The notes under the pieces are model-generated. The model worked only from the letters and a program-made list of their open reading frames with translations. It had not been told where the DNA came from and did not search any database. Below, one piece after another: positions 17,787 to 27,005 of a stretch of 64,000 bases of DNA; positions within the stretch are counted from its first letter, which is position 1, and every line of letters starts with the position of its first letter. The position numbers and the translations under genes are program-made. The stretch is from Verrucomicrobiales bacterium (GTDB lineage Bacteria > Verrucomicrobiota > Verrucomicrobiia > Verrucomicrobiales > DEV007): assembly GCA_029213265.1 (NCBI GenBank), contig JARGNG010000011.1, forward strand, positions 1 to 64,000, given 5' to 3'.

Positions 17787-18823
17787 GCCAGTCGGCGAAG
17801 TTGCAGTTTAAGTTTCTTGATCTTCTTCCGAACGCGCTTCTTCGCACTGGCAGTCCTTGCTTTCTTCAACTTTTTCTTCTGCTTCGCGATCTTCTTCCGA
17901 AGGGTTGCGCGCTTCGCTATATTCGGATCGACCGGAGGCGAGGAAAGCTTTCCAAACTGCATGTCGTGAGGTGACCAGCTGTCATTATTGATCACAACCT
18001 TGAGAACTTCGTTGGTCGGATTGCCCGCATCCATGAAATCAAACCCCAGAGTGGCATCGAGTCCTTCGTTGGTGAAATCACCGGGAGGGGTTTCAATCCC
18101 GTCGACATAGCCTTTGCATTCGGAAGGGTCGGTCAGTCCGATCGAGGCGAGATAGGTGATCGGCATAAAGGCCCGGAACTGCGCCGAGGTCCCATTCAAT
18201 CCATTGGCATTGATTCCGGCGACACCGCTTGGCTGGGTGGCCGGGGGACTCACATCGAAGTGATGCATGTTCGTTGCAAACACGGTCTGCTCGAAATTCA
18301 GAGCCGGGACATTCTGGTAATCAATGACCAGACCGAATACCGCATTGAGATCGCCGGAAGCAGAGGCAACCGGATTCACGACATTGGCAACGATCTTGAC
18401 CCGGGTCGAACTGATCACCTCATAGGTGATCGAGGCCGTTGTGTCGGTGATGATCGCGACATAATTGACACTGTCCGTCGCGCCCTTGTCAAAATAGAGC
18501 GTAAGCGTGGTTCCGGCGACAAGAACCGTCGAAGACAACTCGGTGTCGCCGAGAGCAGGAAACGGGTTCGTTGAGTTGGTGAATCCGAAGGTAAACACTC
18601 CGGATGTATTCTGCCCCCCGCCATAGGCAACAGGACCACTGGTAGTGGAACCGGTCCCTGCAGGAACGCCCGGTCCGGTAACCTGTTTGAAAGCTGTACC
18701 GGCACCCGTGTGCGTGGACGCGGCGGGATCCCAGACGAAGTCTGCGCGAAGAGTTCCGGGGAGCAACCCCGCGAGGAACAGCAAACCGGAAAAGGTTACC
18801 AGGGAGGAGAATTTCGTTTTCAT
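17783..18823 (-). CDS. Secreted protein with Lys/Arg-rich C-terminal tail, unknown function
   Basis: The 346-residue protein has a signal peptide (about 1-27, ending GTLRADF), then about 260 residues of Thr/Ser/Gly/Asn-rich, strand-forming sequence that fits extracellular beta-sandwich folds. The last 45 residues are a highly basic helix: RKKIAKQKKKLKKA and RVRKKIKKLKLQLRRLA. Such a tail could bind nucleic acid, lipopolysaccharide or anionic polysaccharide, or be a sorting element. I recognise no catalytic motif. It converges with the MFS gene, and the 121 bases to the next upstream gene contain no further gene. Confidence 0.75.
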   Translation of the reverse strand: MKTKFSSLVTFSGLLFLAGLLPGTLRADFVWDPAASTHTGAGTAFKQVTGPGVPAGTGSTTSGPVAYGGGQNTSGVFTFGFTNSTNPFPALGDTELSSTVLVAGTTLTLYFDKGATDSVNYVAIITDTTASITYEVISSTRVKIVANVVNPVASASGDLNAVFGLVIDYQNVPALNFEQTVFATNMHHFDVSPPATQPSGVAGINANGLNGTSAQFRAFMPITYLASIGLTDPSECKGYVDGIETPPGDFTNEGLDATLGFDFMDAGNPTNEVLKVVINNDSWSPHDMQFGKLSSPPVDPNIAKRATLRKKIAKQKKKLKKARTASAKKRVRKKIKKLKLQLRRLA

Positions 18824-18944
18824 AGGCTTTGGGGTTCAGGAGATACACTCCCTCCCTCCAAACCTACCGAAATTCGGACATCGCAATACGCACCTGTTTT
18901 ACTAGAATACGCACGCATTGCTGTATGCGCGCGGGCGAATACGC

Positions 18945-19829
18945 CTATTTCAAGAACTTCGCCGCAAACTGTTTGCCCAGATCAATATAGCCCCCGGTAT
19001 CGTAGTGCCACTTGTCGGAGTTTCCGTACTTGTCAGTCGAAGTTACGAGAGCGGCATTGCCGTCCTTTTTGACAAAGTCCGCCTGCGCCTTCCTCACCCG
19101 GTCTCCGTGGACCCAGACGGGCCAGTCGGTGATCCGCCCCACTACCACCTTTGCCTTTTCGTTTCCGAATTCGCGCCGGATATCCTCCATCAACTCCCGC
19201 AAATTCTCTTCATACTCTGCAGCAATTTCCGGAGCCATCGCGTCGCTCTCCCCCTGCATCCACAGAATCCCGGCGGGGAGGAGCCGGTCGACTTCGCCAT
19301 CATCGTCGATATCGGTGTCGGCACGGGCATTTTTCAGGGTGGCGAGAAAATGATCATATTGATTGATTCCCTTTCCGGCCCCCTCTCCCCCGTCCCACTC
19401 GGGATCCCAGCACCCGAAAGTGGTGGCGGCCTTCGCGTCTTTGTCTATCGAGGTTCCCCCTCGGGAATATTTGATCAAGGCAATATTCCGATCCGGAAAC
19501 TGCTCCTTCATCGCTCTCGCAAACGTCAGTTCAAGACCAAATCGATCCGAGTATTGATTCGTCTTTCCATCCGAGGCAAAGTTGCGCCCATGGCCGGGCT
19601 GCAAAAGAGACCACCTCCCGCGCCCGTCTGCCGGGGTTCCGTCTTTCCCCATATTCCCGTGAAAGATCCACACCCCTTCGACCGGCGCGGCCAGGTCTTC
19701 CGGCAATTCACTGACAAACCCGTATCCATCCATGTTGGACTGCCCACCGAGGTAGTAAACGTGGAAGTCCTTTGCGTGGGCCGAAACGGCCGTCCAGAGA
19801 AAGAGAGCAGAAGAAAGAATACGCGTCAT
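18945..19829 (-). CDS. Sialate O-acetylesterase-like SGNH carbohydrate esterase
   Basis: This 294-residue exported protein (signal peptide ending SAHAKDF) opens with YLGGQSNMDGYG. There the Ser of GQSNM is the nucleophile of the SASA/DUF303 carbohydrate esterases. The oxyanion Gly block is ALIKYSRGGTS, the glutamate motif GILWMQGESDA, and the catalytic Asp/His are in DKWHYDTGG near the end. These enzymes remove acetyl groups from sialic acid, xylan or other glycans. The surroundings (sulfatase, DUF1080, GH63-like and pectate-lyase-like genes) suggest use on complex polysaccharides. The exact glycan is unknown. Confidence 0.88.
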   Translation of the reverse strand: MTRILSSALFLWTAVSAHAKDFHVYYLGGQSNMDGYGFVSELPEDLAAPVEGVWIFHGNMGKDGTPADGRGRWSLLQPGHGRNFASDGKTNQYSDRFGLELTFARAMKEQFPDRNIALIKYSRGGTSIDKDAKAATTFGCWDPEWDGGEGAGKGINQYDHFLATLKNARADTDIDDDGEVDRLLPAGILWMQGESDAMAPEIAAEYEENLRELMEDIRREFGNEKAKVVVGRITDWPVWVHGDRVRKAQADFVKKDGNAALVTSTDKYGNSDKWHYDTGGYIDLGKQFAAKFLK

Positions 19830-19970
19830 TTTCTGAGCGAACAGGACTCGATCTGAAGTGTCAACTCAAAGGCTCTCCGCAACCATCCCTGTTTGCGTTT
19901 TCGTGATTCACGCCGTAGGGAATTTCGAGAGTTTCCACCAGGAAACGATCACCCACCTCCCCTCTCCCAC

Positions 19971-22637
19971 ATGACAAAGACCCATCCTTCCTCCCGGAAA
20001 GATCACGAAGCCCTGCGCCTGAGACAGGACCCGATCAAGCGAACCAACTGGAAACTCTGGGGGCCCTACCTTTCAGAACGGCAGTGGGGAACCGTTCGCG
20101 AAGACTACTCTGCGGACTCCGATGCGTGGCGCAGCTTCCCCCGGGACCACGCGTCCTCCCGTGCCTATCGCTGGGGGGAAGACGGACTTCTCGGATGGAC
20201 GGACCGCCATTGCCGGCTCTGTTTCGCCTTTTCCCTCTGGAACGGAAAGGATCCAATTCTGAAAGAACGGCTCTTCGGACTCACCAACCACGAAGGAAAC
20301 CACGGCGAGGATGTCAAAGAGCTCTACTACTATCTCGATTCGACGCCGACTCATTCCTATGCACGTTCTCTCTACAAATATCCCCAGCGGGAATTCCCCT
20401 ACAAAGACATCATTCGCACCAACGGAAAACGCAGCCGGAACGAGCCCGAATACGAAATCGAGGATACCGGAATTTTTGACGAGGATCGCTACTTTGATTT
20501 TGAGGTCACCTACGCCAAAGGCGGGCCGGAAGATCTTCTCATCGTGGCGAAAGTGACCAATCGCGGTCCCGAAGCAGCGGAAATCACACTGCTTCCGACT
20601 CTGTTTTTTCGAAACACCTGGTCGTGGGGACGGGAAGGAGAGGACATGACATCCAAACCCGAAATCCGGCTGGAGGAAGGCTCTCTGGTGACCCGACACG
20701 ATACCCTTCCTCCGTATCGATTTTCGGTCGAAGAGGAGTCAGAAATCTGGTTCACGGACAACGAAACGAACCCTGATCTCTGGGAGGAGAAGAAGCCGGT
20801 GAATCCCACGACAGGGAAAAAGGACGCTTTTGGAACAGCCTTGATCAAGGGAGACAAATCCGTCCTCGCTCCTGATCCCTGCGGCACCAAAGCAGCGACC
20901 GTGATTCGTGCGGAAATCGCCCCGGGTGAATCGAGGGAGTTTCGTTTCCGGTTGTCTGCCCTCAGCGACGCGCCGATTCAGGAGGAAATTTTCGGCGACC
21001 CGTTTTCCACGATCCTGGAGGAGAGAAAACAGGACGCGGACGAATTTTTTGCGCGTCGACATTCCGACGCAATTACCGACGAGGAAAAGAACATCCTTCG
21101 CCAATCCGATGCGGGACTGCTCTGGACCAAGCAGTTCTATCATTTCGTCGTGAATGACTGGCTCGATGGAGATCCTGACAACCCGGCGCCTTCGCAAAGA
21201 AAATACGGCCGGAACAAGGATTGGAACCATCTCTTCAATCGGGACATCATCAGCATGCCGGACAAGTGGGAATACCCCTGGTATGCCGCCTGGGATCTCG
21301 CTTTTCACACCCTGCCCCTCGCCGACCTCGATCCTCACTTTGCGAAGCGACAGCTCCTTCTCTTTCTACGGGAGTGGTACATGCACCCCAACGGCCAGAT
21401 GCCGGCCTACGAATGGAATTTCAGCGATGTAAATCCTCCAGTGCACGCCTGGGCAGTCTGGCGAGTCTACAAGATCGCGGCCGAAAGAGGCGAACGGGAT
21501 CTTTCTTTCCTCGCTTCCGCCTTCCAGAAACTCCTTATGAACTTCACCTGGTGGGTCAACCGGAAGGACGAAGAGGGAAACCATCTCTTTGCCGGCGGCT
21601 TTCTCGGACTCGACAACATCGGTGTCTTCGACCGCTCTGAGGGGCTTCCGTTCGGAGCCACGCTGGAGCAGGCCGATGGAACGGGATGGATGGCGTTCTA
21701 TTGCACCACGATGATGGCGATGGCGATCGAGCTGGCAGAGGAAGACAAATCCTACGAAGATCTCGCTTCCAAGTTCTTTGAACACTTCGTGACGATCACC
21801 CTTGCGGTCAACGGTCACGGTCGCCACAACGGCCTCTGGTGTGACGAGCAGGGATTCTACTATGACTGGCTGGTGGAGGACGGCACCCGTCGCCCCCTCG
21901 CAGTGCGCTCTCTCGTTGGTTTGCTCCCGATGATCGCCGTCGAAATTCTCGAGCAGGCACATATCGAGCCGTTAACCGGTTTCAGCGAACGGACCCAATG
22001 GTTTCTGAAATACCGTCCCCACCTTGCGGAATCCGTTTCCTCCCTCAATGAAGAGGGAAATGTCCGTTTGCTCTCCTGCTGCTCGGAGGAACGCTTGCGT
22101 CTTTTGCTCGGTTTTCTCTTTGATGAGGAGGAGTTTCTCTCCCCGTATGGAATTCGATCGCTCTCCAAATACCACGAAAAGCACCCCTTCTCTGTGGATT
22201 TGAAAAACGGAACCCATTCCATCGAATACACCCCGGGAGAATCCGACTCCCCGATGTTCGGGGGAAATTCCAACTGGCGGGGTCCGATCTGGTTTCCGAT
22301 GAACTACCTGCTCATCGAATCGCTCGAAAGATATCACCACTTCTACGGTGATGATTTCAAAATTGAGTTTCCCACCGGCTCAGGAAATGAAATCACGCTC
22401 AAGGAGGCAGCGGACAATATTGGGGACCGTCTCATCAACCTGTTCCGGGCAGATCCGGATTCCCAACAACGCCCCGCGCACGGAGATTCCGAACTGCACC
22501 GCAAAGACCGCCCCGAAGCCGATCTGCTTCACTTCTACGAGTTCTTTCATGCCGAATCGGGGAAAGGGCTGGGAGCCAGTCATCAAACCGGCTGGACCTC
22601 TCTTGTCAGTCGCTTGATTCAGAAACGGGACCGATAA
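19971..22637 (+). CDS. GH63-like (MGH1-type) cytoplasmic alpha-glucosidase/glycosidase
   Basis: With the ATG at 19971 (MTKTHPSSRKDH) the protein has 888 residues and no signal peptide. The first 370 residues are a beta-sandwich (WGPYLSERQWGTVREDYS, GLTNHEGNHGEDVKELYYYLD). The C-terminal two thirds is an (alpha/alpha)6 barrel with PWYAAWDLAFHTLPL, NGQMPAYEWNFSDVNPPVHAWA and NSNWRGPIWFPMNYL, motifs of the GH63 mannosyl-oligosaccharide glucosidase clan. The likely general acid and base are acidic residues of WDLAFH and the NFSDVNPP segment. GH63-like bacterial enzymes act on alpha-glucosides such as glucosylglycerate or mannosylglycerate. The longer frame start at 19893 adds unconserved residues. 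Confidence 0.87.
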   Translation: MTKTHPSSRKDHEALRLRQDPIKRTNWKLWGPYLSERQWGTVREDYSADSDAWRSFPRDHASSRAYRWGEDGLLGWTDRHCRLCFAFSLWNGKDPILKERLFGLTNHEGNHGEDVKELYYYLDSTPTHSYARSLYKYPQREFPYKDIIRTNGKRSRNEPEYEIEDTGIFDEDRYFDFEVTYAKGGPEDLLIVAKVTNRGPEAAEITLLPTLFFRNTWSWGREGEDMTSKPEIRLEEGSLVTRHDTLPPYRFSVEEESEIWFTDNETNPDLWEEKKPVNPTTGKKDAFGTALIKGDKSVLAPDPCGTKAATVIRAEIAPGESREFRFRLSALSDAPIQEEIFGDPFSTILEERKQDADEFFARRHSDAITDEEKNILRQSDAGLLWTKQFYHFVVNDWLDGDPDNPAPSQRKYGRNKDWNHLFNRDIISMPDKWEYPWYAAWDLAFHTLPLADLDPHFAKRQLLLFLREWYMHPNGQMPAYEWNFSDVNPPVHAWAVWRVYKIAAERGERDLSFLASAFQKLLMNFTWWVNRKDEEGNHLFAGGFLGLDNIGVFDRSEGLPFGATLEQADGTGWMAFYCTTMMAMAIELAEEDKSYEDLASKFFEHFVTITLAVNGHGRHNGLWCDEQGFYYDWLVEDGTRRPLAVRSLVGLLPMIAVEILEQAHIEPLTGFSERTQWFLKYRPHLAESVSSLNEEGNVRLLSCCSEERLRLLLGFLFDEEEFLSPYGIRSLSKYHEKHPFSVDLKNGTHSIEYTPGESDSPMFGGNSNWRGPIWFPMNYLLIESLERYHHFYGDDFKIEFPTGSGNEITLKEAADNIGDRLINLFRADPDSQQRPAHGDSELHRKDRPEADLLHFYEFFHAESGKGLGASHQTGWTSLVSRLIQKRDR

Positions 22638-22647
22638 ATCTAAGTCG

Positions 22648-22666
22648 ATGCACTTCTTGCATTTTT
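22648..22666 (+). terminator. Weak stem-loop with T-run, possible terminator of the glucosidase gene
   Basis: A 5-base stem (ATGCA/TGCAT) with a 5-base loop is followed by TTTTT. The stem is short, so termination here is only a possibility. Confidence 0.35.
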
Positions 22667-22779
22667 CATACTTTTAATTGCTTTCAAATTTTCCATCGCC
22701 AGAAAAACCATCGCACCCATAATCGGAATTTTGCGGCCGACTTACCACGTGAAATCAACATATTGTGGTGCATTTCAAA

Positions 22780-22833
22780 TTGACACCCCCATATCTAGTT
22801 GTAACGCTCTTTTCGAGTCGCAAAGCTGCGACT
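22780..22833 (+). promoter_or_regulatory. nrdR leader: -35-like TTGACA and a start-proximal hairpin
   Basis: A perfect TTGACA occurs at 22780-22785, with a poor -10 (TAACGC) 16 bases later. A 7-base inverted repeat, AGTCGCA and TGCGACT with loop AAGC (22816-22833), then ends 7 bases before the nrdR ATG. It occupies the place where a ribosome-binding site should be, and no Shine-Dalgarno sequence is otherwise seen. It could control translation, or act as a protein-binding palindrome. Confidence 0.45.
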
Positions 22834-22840
22834 TTCCCCG

Positions 22841-23344
22841 ATGCGCTGCATAAAATGTCATAGCCTTGAAGACAAGGTGATCGATTCCCGTTTATCCAAG
22901 GATGGTTTTGCCATTCGCCGGAGGCGTGAATGTCTCGATTGCGGTCATCGATTCACGACCTACGAGCAGGTCGAAAGACGCGATATGCTGGTCATCAAGC
23001 GGGACGGGACTCGCGAACCTTTCAAGCGCGAGAAGCTCCTCAGCGGGCTCATCAAGGCTTGCGAAAAGCGCCCCGTTTCCATCGAAGTTCTCGAACAGGC
23101 TGTCGACGAGATCGTGAACGATTTGGCAGCAGAGAACCTGAAAGAAATCCCCAGCCGCATGATCGGCCCGAAGGTGATGGAGCGACTTCAGGGAATCGAC
23201 CCGGTCGCCTTTGTCCGCTACGCATCCGTCTATCGCCAATTCCAGGATGTCGGCGAATTCAGCGAGGTCATTCAATCGCTCGAGAACGCGCCCATCGACA
23301 GTCTCCTGCAGCCCGACCTGTTCGAAGCCGGGCAAAAGAGCTGA
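22841..23344 (+). CDS. nrdR: Transcriptional repressor NrdR of ribonucleotide reductase genes
   Basis: The 167-residue protein matches NrdR in length and content. A zinc ribbon with C3/C6 (RCIKC) and C31/C34 (CLDCGHRF) is followed by an ATP-cone (about 49-139) with KRDGTREPFKREKL and FVRYASVYRQFQDV. NrdR senses dATP/ATP through the cone and represses nrd operons when dNTPs are high. No nrd gene is in this window, so it acts in trans. The start is fixed because the Met directly precedes the first zinc ligand pair. The upstream hairpin may limit its translation. Confidence 0.95.
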   Translation: MRCIKCHSLEDKVIDSRLSKDGFAIRRRRECLDCGHRFTTYEQVERRDMLVIKRDGTREPFKREKLLSGLIKACEKRPVSIEVLEQAVDEIVNDLAAENLKEIPSRMIGPKVMERLQGIDPVAFVRYASVYRQFQDVGEFSEVIQSLENAPIDSLLQPDLFEAGQKS

Positions 23345-23419
23345 TTTTTCGACACCACACACAAACAGAAACGAGAAACCCGTAATTCCACCACAACCCG
23401 CCGCACTCCACAGTTACCG

Positions 23420-23983
23420 ATGATTGCCCTTCCGCAAGCAATGCCGTTCATTCGAATCGGAGCCTCCAGCCTTGCTCTCTGCCAGGCTGATTGGCTCACC
23501 GAAACACTCACCAACGCCACCCGGGGAACCGACGTCCCACCCTGGATGGCAGAAGACATTTCCCGGGGTGTCGAAAGCTTCCTAACTAAACACTACAAGG
23601 GGTCCGTAATCGACTCCGACGAATTGTTCGAGCGGATTGAGAAAACGCTTTCCAACCTCGGACTCAGCAGCGTCGCCGAAAACATCGACAAAACCCCTCC
23701 CCCGGTCCGCATTTCCCTGAGCGAACTGGCCCGGCGCGCCGGTGACGGATACGAACTCGCGTTTTTTGCTCTCCTCGGAGATCAGCTTCGTTCGGCCGCC
23801 TCGGGTGGCGCCCATCGTGTCGAGTGCCATGGGCTCAAAACCTGCGTTCGCCGTCTCTCTTCCTCCAGGAAATACTCCACCCGCTGTCGCAAGCTGGAAG
23901 GTGAGATCAAAGAATTTGTCGACTCCACCCAGCATCTCATTGGTCGGGCACTTCCGGAAGTGGAGATGCTGATCGCGTCCTGA
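23420..23983 (+). CDS. Hypothetical protein, partly ATP-cone-like
   Basis: The 187-residue soluble protein is not a family I recognise with certainty. Its N-terminal half has a layout recalling ATP-cone domains: a strand-like FIRIGASS start, helices with WMAEDISRGVESFLTKHYKG, then SDELFERIEKTLSNLGLSSVAENI, close to the cone helix ending before a Tyr/Ile-rich segment. The second half (about 110-187) is helical and basic with three Cys (VECHGLKTC, RCRKLEG). It lies 75 bases after nrdR and 1 base before the HIT gene, so all three are probably co-transcribed. A nucleotide-sensing role together with NrdR is an inference from position and resemblance only. Confidence 0.65.
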   Translation: MIALPQAMPFIRIGASSLALCQADWLTETLTNATRGTDVPPWMAEDISRGVESFLTKHYKGSVIDSDELFERIEKTLSNLGLSSVAENIDKTPPPVRISLSELARRAGDGYELAFFALLGDQLRSAASGGAHRVECHGLKTCVRRLSSSRKYSTRCRKLEGEIKEFVDSTQHLIGRALPEVEMLIAS

Positions 23984-23984
23984 C

Positions 23985-24329
23985 ATGACTCTGTTTGAGA
24001 AGATCATTGCCCGGGAAATTCCTGCGGACATCGTCCATGAAGACGAGCTTTGCCTCGCCTTTCACGACATTTCCCCCCAGGCACCGACGCATATTCTCAT
24101 CATCCCGAAGAAGCCCCTTCCCCGCATCGGTGAAGCCGAAAGCGGAGACCGCGACTTGCTCGGGCATCTCCTTCTCACTGCCGGAAAGGTCGCATCGGAC
24201 CTCGGCGTGAATCAAGAGGACGAAGGATTCCGATTGGTCATCAACAATGGAAAAAACGGTGGGGAGGCAGTTCCCCATCTGCACATCCATTTGCTTTGCG
24301 GCAGGCCCATGACGTGGCCTCCGGGATAG
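23985..24329 (+). CDS. HIT family nucleotide hydrolase (HINT-like)
   Basis: The 114-residue protein is a complete HINT-type HIT domain with IIAREIPADIVHEDE at the start and the triad HLHIHLL (H98, H100, H102). The family hydrolyses adenosine phosphoramidates and related nucleotides, using the second triad histidine as nucleophile. It starts one base after the stop of the preceding hypothetical gene, so translation is probably coupled. Confidence 0.93.
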   Translation: MTLFEKIIAREIPADIVHEDELCLAFHDISPQAPTHILIIPKKPLPRIGEAESGDRDLLGHLLLTAGKVASDLGVNQEDEGFRLVINNGKNGGEAVPHLHIHLLCGRPMTWPPG

Positions 24330-24430
24330 ACTGCCGTTGCCCCCCAAATCGTCGATTTCTGCGGACCAGCCGGCCCCCATAATTTTGCGTTCCTTTCTTG
24401 GGAGTTTTCCATTTTCGGCTATGCTCCGGA

Positions 24431-24910
24431 ATGAGTTCCGAAAACAGTCAGCTCCCCGCAGTAGGTTGGCGGGAATGGGTATCCCTGCCATCCCTTGGCC
24501 TTCCGAAAATCAAGGCCAAGGTCGACACGGGCGCCCGTACTTCGGCGCTCCATACCTTCGATCTCGAAATGTATGATGACAAAGGGGAAAATGATCGCGT
24601 ACGATTCAAAGTACACCCCATTCAAAACAACACGGAGGTTTTCATTGAATGTGACGCCAAAGTCGTGAAGCTTCGATCCGTCCGGGATTCCGGAGGCCAT
24701 GAAGAATTTCGCCCCTTCATTCAGGTTCCCATCATACTGGGGAATCATCGCTGGGAGATCGAAATGAGCCTTACAAACCGGGATAACATGAAGTTCCGGA
24801 TGCTTCTGGGCAGAACAGCCCTGGTCAATCGCTTCGTGGTAAATTCCGGAAAGTCCTACCTCCTTGGACACCGTCCCAGTTCCCCCTCCAAATCAAAGAA
24901 CGCATCATGA
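24431..24910 (+). CDS. RimB-like retropepsin (ATP-dependent zinc protease family)
   Basis: With the ATG at 24431 ([10 protein letters not shown]) the protein has 159 residues and carries the aspartic-protease-like motif [12 protein letters not shown], where D32 is the catalytic Asp of the single retropepsin half. A second family motif, [10 protein letters not shown], is near residue 128. This family (PF05618) was named a zinc protease but folds as a retropepsin. Its Pseudomonas member RimB cuts the poly-Glu tail that RimK adds to ribosomal protein S6. The gene overlaps the following RimK gene by 4 bases (ATGA), which fixes both as one unit. The start 33 bases upstream is less likely. Confidence 0.85.
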   Translation: MSSENSQLPAVGWREWVSLPSLGLPKIKAKVDTGARTSALHTFDLEMYDDKGENDRVRFKVHPIQNNTEVFIECDAKVVKLRSVRDSGGHEEFRPFIQVPIILGNHRWEIEMSLTNRDNMKFRMLLGRTALVNRFVVNSGKSYLLGHRPSSPSKSKNAS

Positions 24911-25821
24911 AGATCGCCATTCTATCCCGCAACCGCAAGCTCTACTCGACCAACTCCCTTTTCGAAGCAGCAGAGCGCCGTGGACATGATGTTCGCGTCA
25001 TTGACTACCTCCGTTGCCACATGGAGATCACCTCGATGCGACCAAGCATCTACCTGGGAGATGAAAAATTGACCGGTTTTGATGCCATCATTCCCCGGAT
25101 CGGAGCTTCCCGCACCTTCTTTGGTTGTGCCGTCGTTCGACAGTTCGAAATGATGGATGTCTTTCCCCTGAATGAGTCCGTCGCGATCTCCCGGTCCCGG
25201 GACAAACTGCGCAGCCTGCAATTGCTTGCACGCCGCGGAATCGGCCTCCCCGTCACCACCTTCGCTCACGATCCGCGTGCCACCGGTCAACTTATCAAGC
25301 AAGTGGGAGGGGCTCCGGTCGTCATCAAGTTGCTCGAAGGGACCCAGGGGGTAGGTGTGGTACTCGCAGAAACAAACAAAGCAGCTGAATCCGTTATCGA
25401 AGCCTTTCGCGGCCTCGACGCCAACATCCTCGCTCAGGAATTCATCAAGGAAGCCGGAGGTGCCGACCTTCGCTGCTTCGTCGTCGGAGGAAAAGTGGTT
25501 GCCGCCATCAAGCGTCAGGGAAAAGAGGGGGAATTCCGCTCGAACCTTCACCGTGGCGGGTCTGCTGAGGTAGTGAAAATCACGCCGGAAGAACGTTCCA
25601 CGGCGACGCGGGCCGCCAAGATTATGGGACTGAATGTTGCCGGAGTCGACCTTCTCCGTTCCAATCACGGCCCGGTGGTGATGGAGGTCAATTCCTCCCC
25701 CGGACTCGAGGGAATCGAAACTGCTACCGGCAAGGATGTCGCCGGTTTGATCATTCAGCTGATTGAAAGGGAAGTTGGAAAGTCCGCCTCCAGCAAAACC
25801 CGGACGAAGGGTAAAGGCTAA
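24907..25821 (+). CDS. rimK: RimK-type alpha-L-glutamate ligase
   Basis: At 304 residues this matches RimK, the ATP-grasp enzyme that adds Glu residues to the C-terminus of ribosomal protein S6. An N-terminal domain ([29 protein letters not shown]) precedes the ATP-grasp core with [18 protein letters not shown], a nucleotide-binding loop, [21 protein letters not shown] and the metal motif [17 protein letters not shown]. Its start lies inside the RimB-like gene. The ligase and the RimB-like trimmer next to each other imply reversible poly-glutamylation. Confidence 0.93.
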   Translation: MKIAILSRNRKLYSTNSLFEAAERRGHDVRVIDYLRCHMEITSMRPSIYLGDEKLTGFDAIIPRIGASRTFFGCAVVRQFEMMDVFPLNESVAISRSRDKLRSLQLLARRGIGLPVTTFAHDPRATGQLIKQVGGAPVVIKLLEGTQGVGVVLAETNKAAESVIEAFRGLDANILAQEFIKEAGGADLRCFVVGGKVVAAIKRQGKEGEFRSNLHRGGSAEVVKITPEERSTATRAAKIMGLNVAGVDLLRSNHGPVVMEVNSSPGLEGIETATGKDVAGLIIQLIEREVGKSASSKTRTKGKG

Positions 25822-25833
25822 TCGAATTCCGCA

Positions 25834-26868
25834 TTGAGCACTGACGAGACATTAACTATCGGGGGCCAGTCTTTTCGCCCGGGCGAGAAAGGCGTTGTTG
25901 AGCTCCCGCTTGGCTCCCTGATCGATTATCAACCCGTCTCCATGACGGTCGAGGTAAGGCGGGGCAAGCTGCCCGGCCCCACCATGCTCCTTCTTGCGGG
26001 CGTTCATGGTGATGAACTGATTGGAGTCGAAACCCTCCGGCGTGTTCTGAAATCCAAGTCATTGCAGAGCCTTCGCGGAACCTTGATCGTCGTCCCGGTG
26101 GTTTGCATGCCCGCCTTTTTGGCCCGTACCCGCTATCTGCCGGATCGTCGCGACTTGAACCGCCTCTTTCCAGGATCCCCCGACGGCTCTTTCGGTGGGC
26201 GCCTTGCCGCCACCTTTGTCGAAGAGGTCGTCTCCCGTTGCACTCACGCAATCGACTTTCACGCCGGAGCCGTGGGCCGCCCCAATCTCCCGCAGATTCG
26301 CGTGACCACCGGCGACGAGGGCGCGCTTGAACTCGCGAAGGCGTTTCAGCCTCCGGCGGTCATTGAAACGGGCTTACGGGAAGGCTCGCTTCGCAGTGTT
26401 TTTTCCAAAATGGGGATCCCCTCTCTGCTATACGAAGCCGGAGAAGCCCATCGCCTCGATCCTTCTTCGGTCCGCTATGGCTTGCGCGGAGTTTTCTCTG
26501 TTCTCCGGCATCTCGAAATGCTTCCGCCGCTGAAGCGAAAGAGCCCGCCGAAGTCGAAGACGATTATAGCCTCCGGAACGAGTTGGGTTCGAGCCCCGCA
26601 GGGAGGCGTCCTGACCAGCCTCGTCGATCTCGGTCAAGCCGTCACCCCGTATACAAAACTCGGCCTTGTCGGGGACCCTTTCGGCCGCCATGAAACTCCC
26701 ATCACGACCGGAATGGATGGTTTTATCATCGGCATCAATCGCCTCGCGACCGCCGACGAGGGCGATGCTCTTTTCCACATTGCCACCGTTTCGAATCCGG
26801 AACATGCCGAAGCCCATATTCTGCGGAGTGATGAGCTGATGGAGGAGCACACCGATCCACTTCGGTAG
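25834..26868 (+). CDS. Succinylglutamate desuccinylase/aspartoacylase-like M14 zinc enzyme
   Basis: The 344-residue protein begins at a TTG (MSTDETLTIGG) 12 bases after rimK. Zinc-binding residues are H58 and E61 in GVHGDELIG, with a third His in DFHAG near residue 142. The substrate Arg/Asn pair appears in RRDLNRLFPG, and the general base Glu in YEAGEAHRLD. The C-terminal 90 residues form a lipoyl-like beta cap. Such enzymes cleave N-acyl amino acids. The same order RimB, RimK, M14 occurs in other bacteria, so it probably acts on a product or substrate of the glutamate-tail system, not in arginine breakdown. Confidence 0.87.
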   Translation: MSTDETLTIGGQSFRPGEKGVVELPLGSLIDYQPVSMTVEVRRGKLPGPTMLLLAGVHGDELIGVETLRRVLKSKSLQSLRGTLIVVPVVCMPAFLARTRYLPDRRDLNRLFPGSPDGSFGGRLAATFVEEVVSRCTHAIDFHAGAVGRPNLPQIRVTTGDEGALELAKAFQPPAVIETGLREGSLRSVFSKMGIPSLLYEAGEAHRLDPSSVRYGLRGVFSVLRHLEMLPPLKRKSPPKSKTIIASGTSWVRAPQGGVLTSLVDLGQAVTPYTKLGLVGDPFGRHETPITTGMDGFIIGINRLATADEGDALFHIATVSNPEHAEAHILRSDELMEEHTDPLR

Positions 26869-27005
26869 TTTGACAGAAAGTCGGCATCCAGGACTTCCCG
26901 CTGTGAAAGAATGTTTTGATTTTCTCTGGCGATTCCCAAGGTCTCCCTTCACATTCTTTTCTTGGCAGGAAGGGTGATTCCCGGAATTCTCCTGTGCCCA
27001 CTGGA

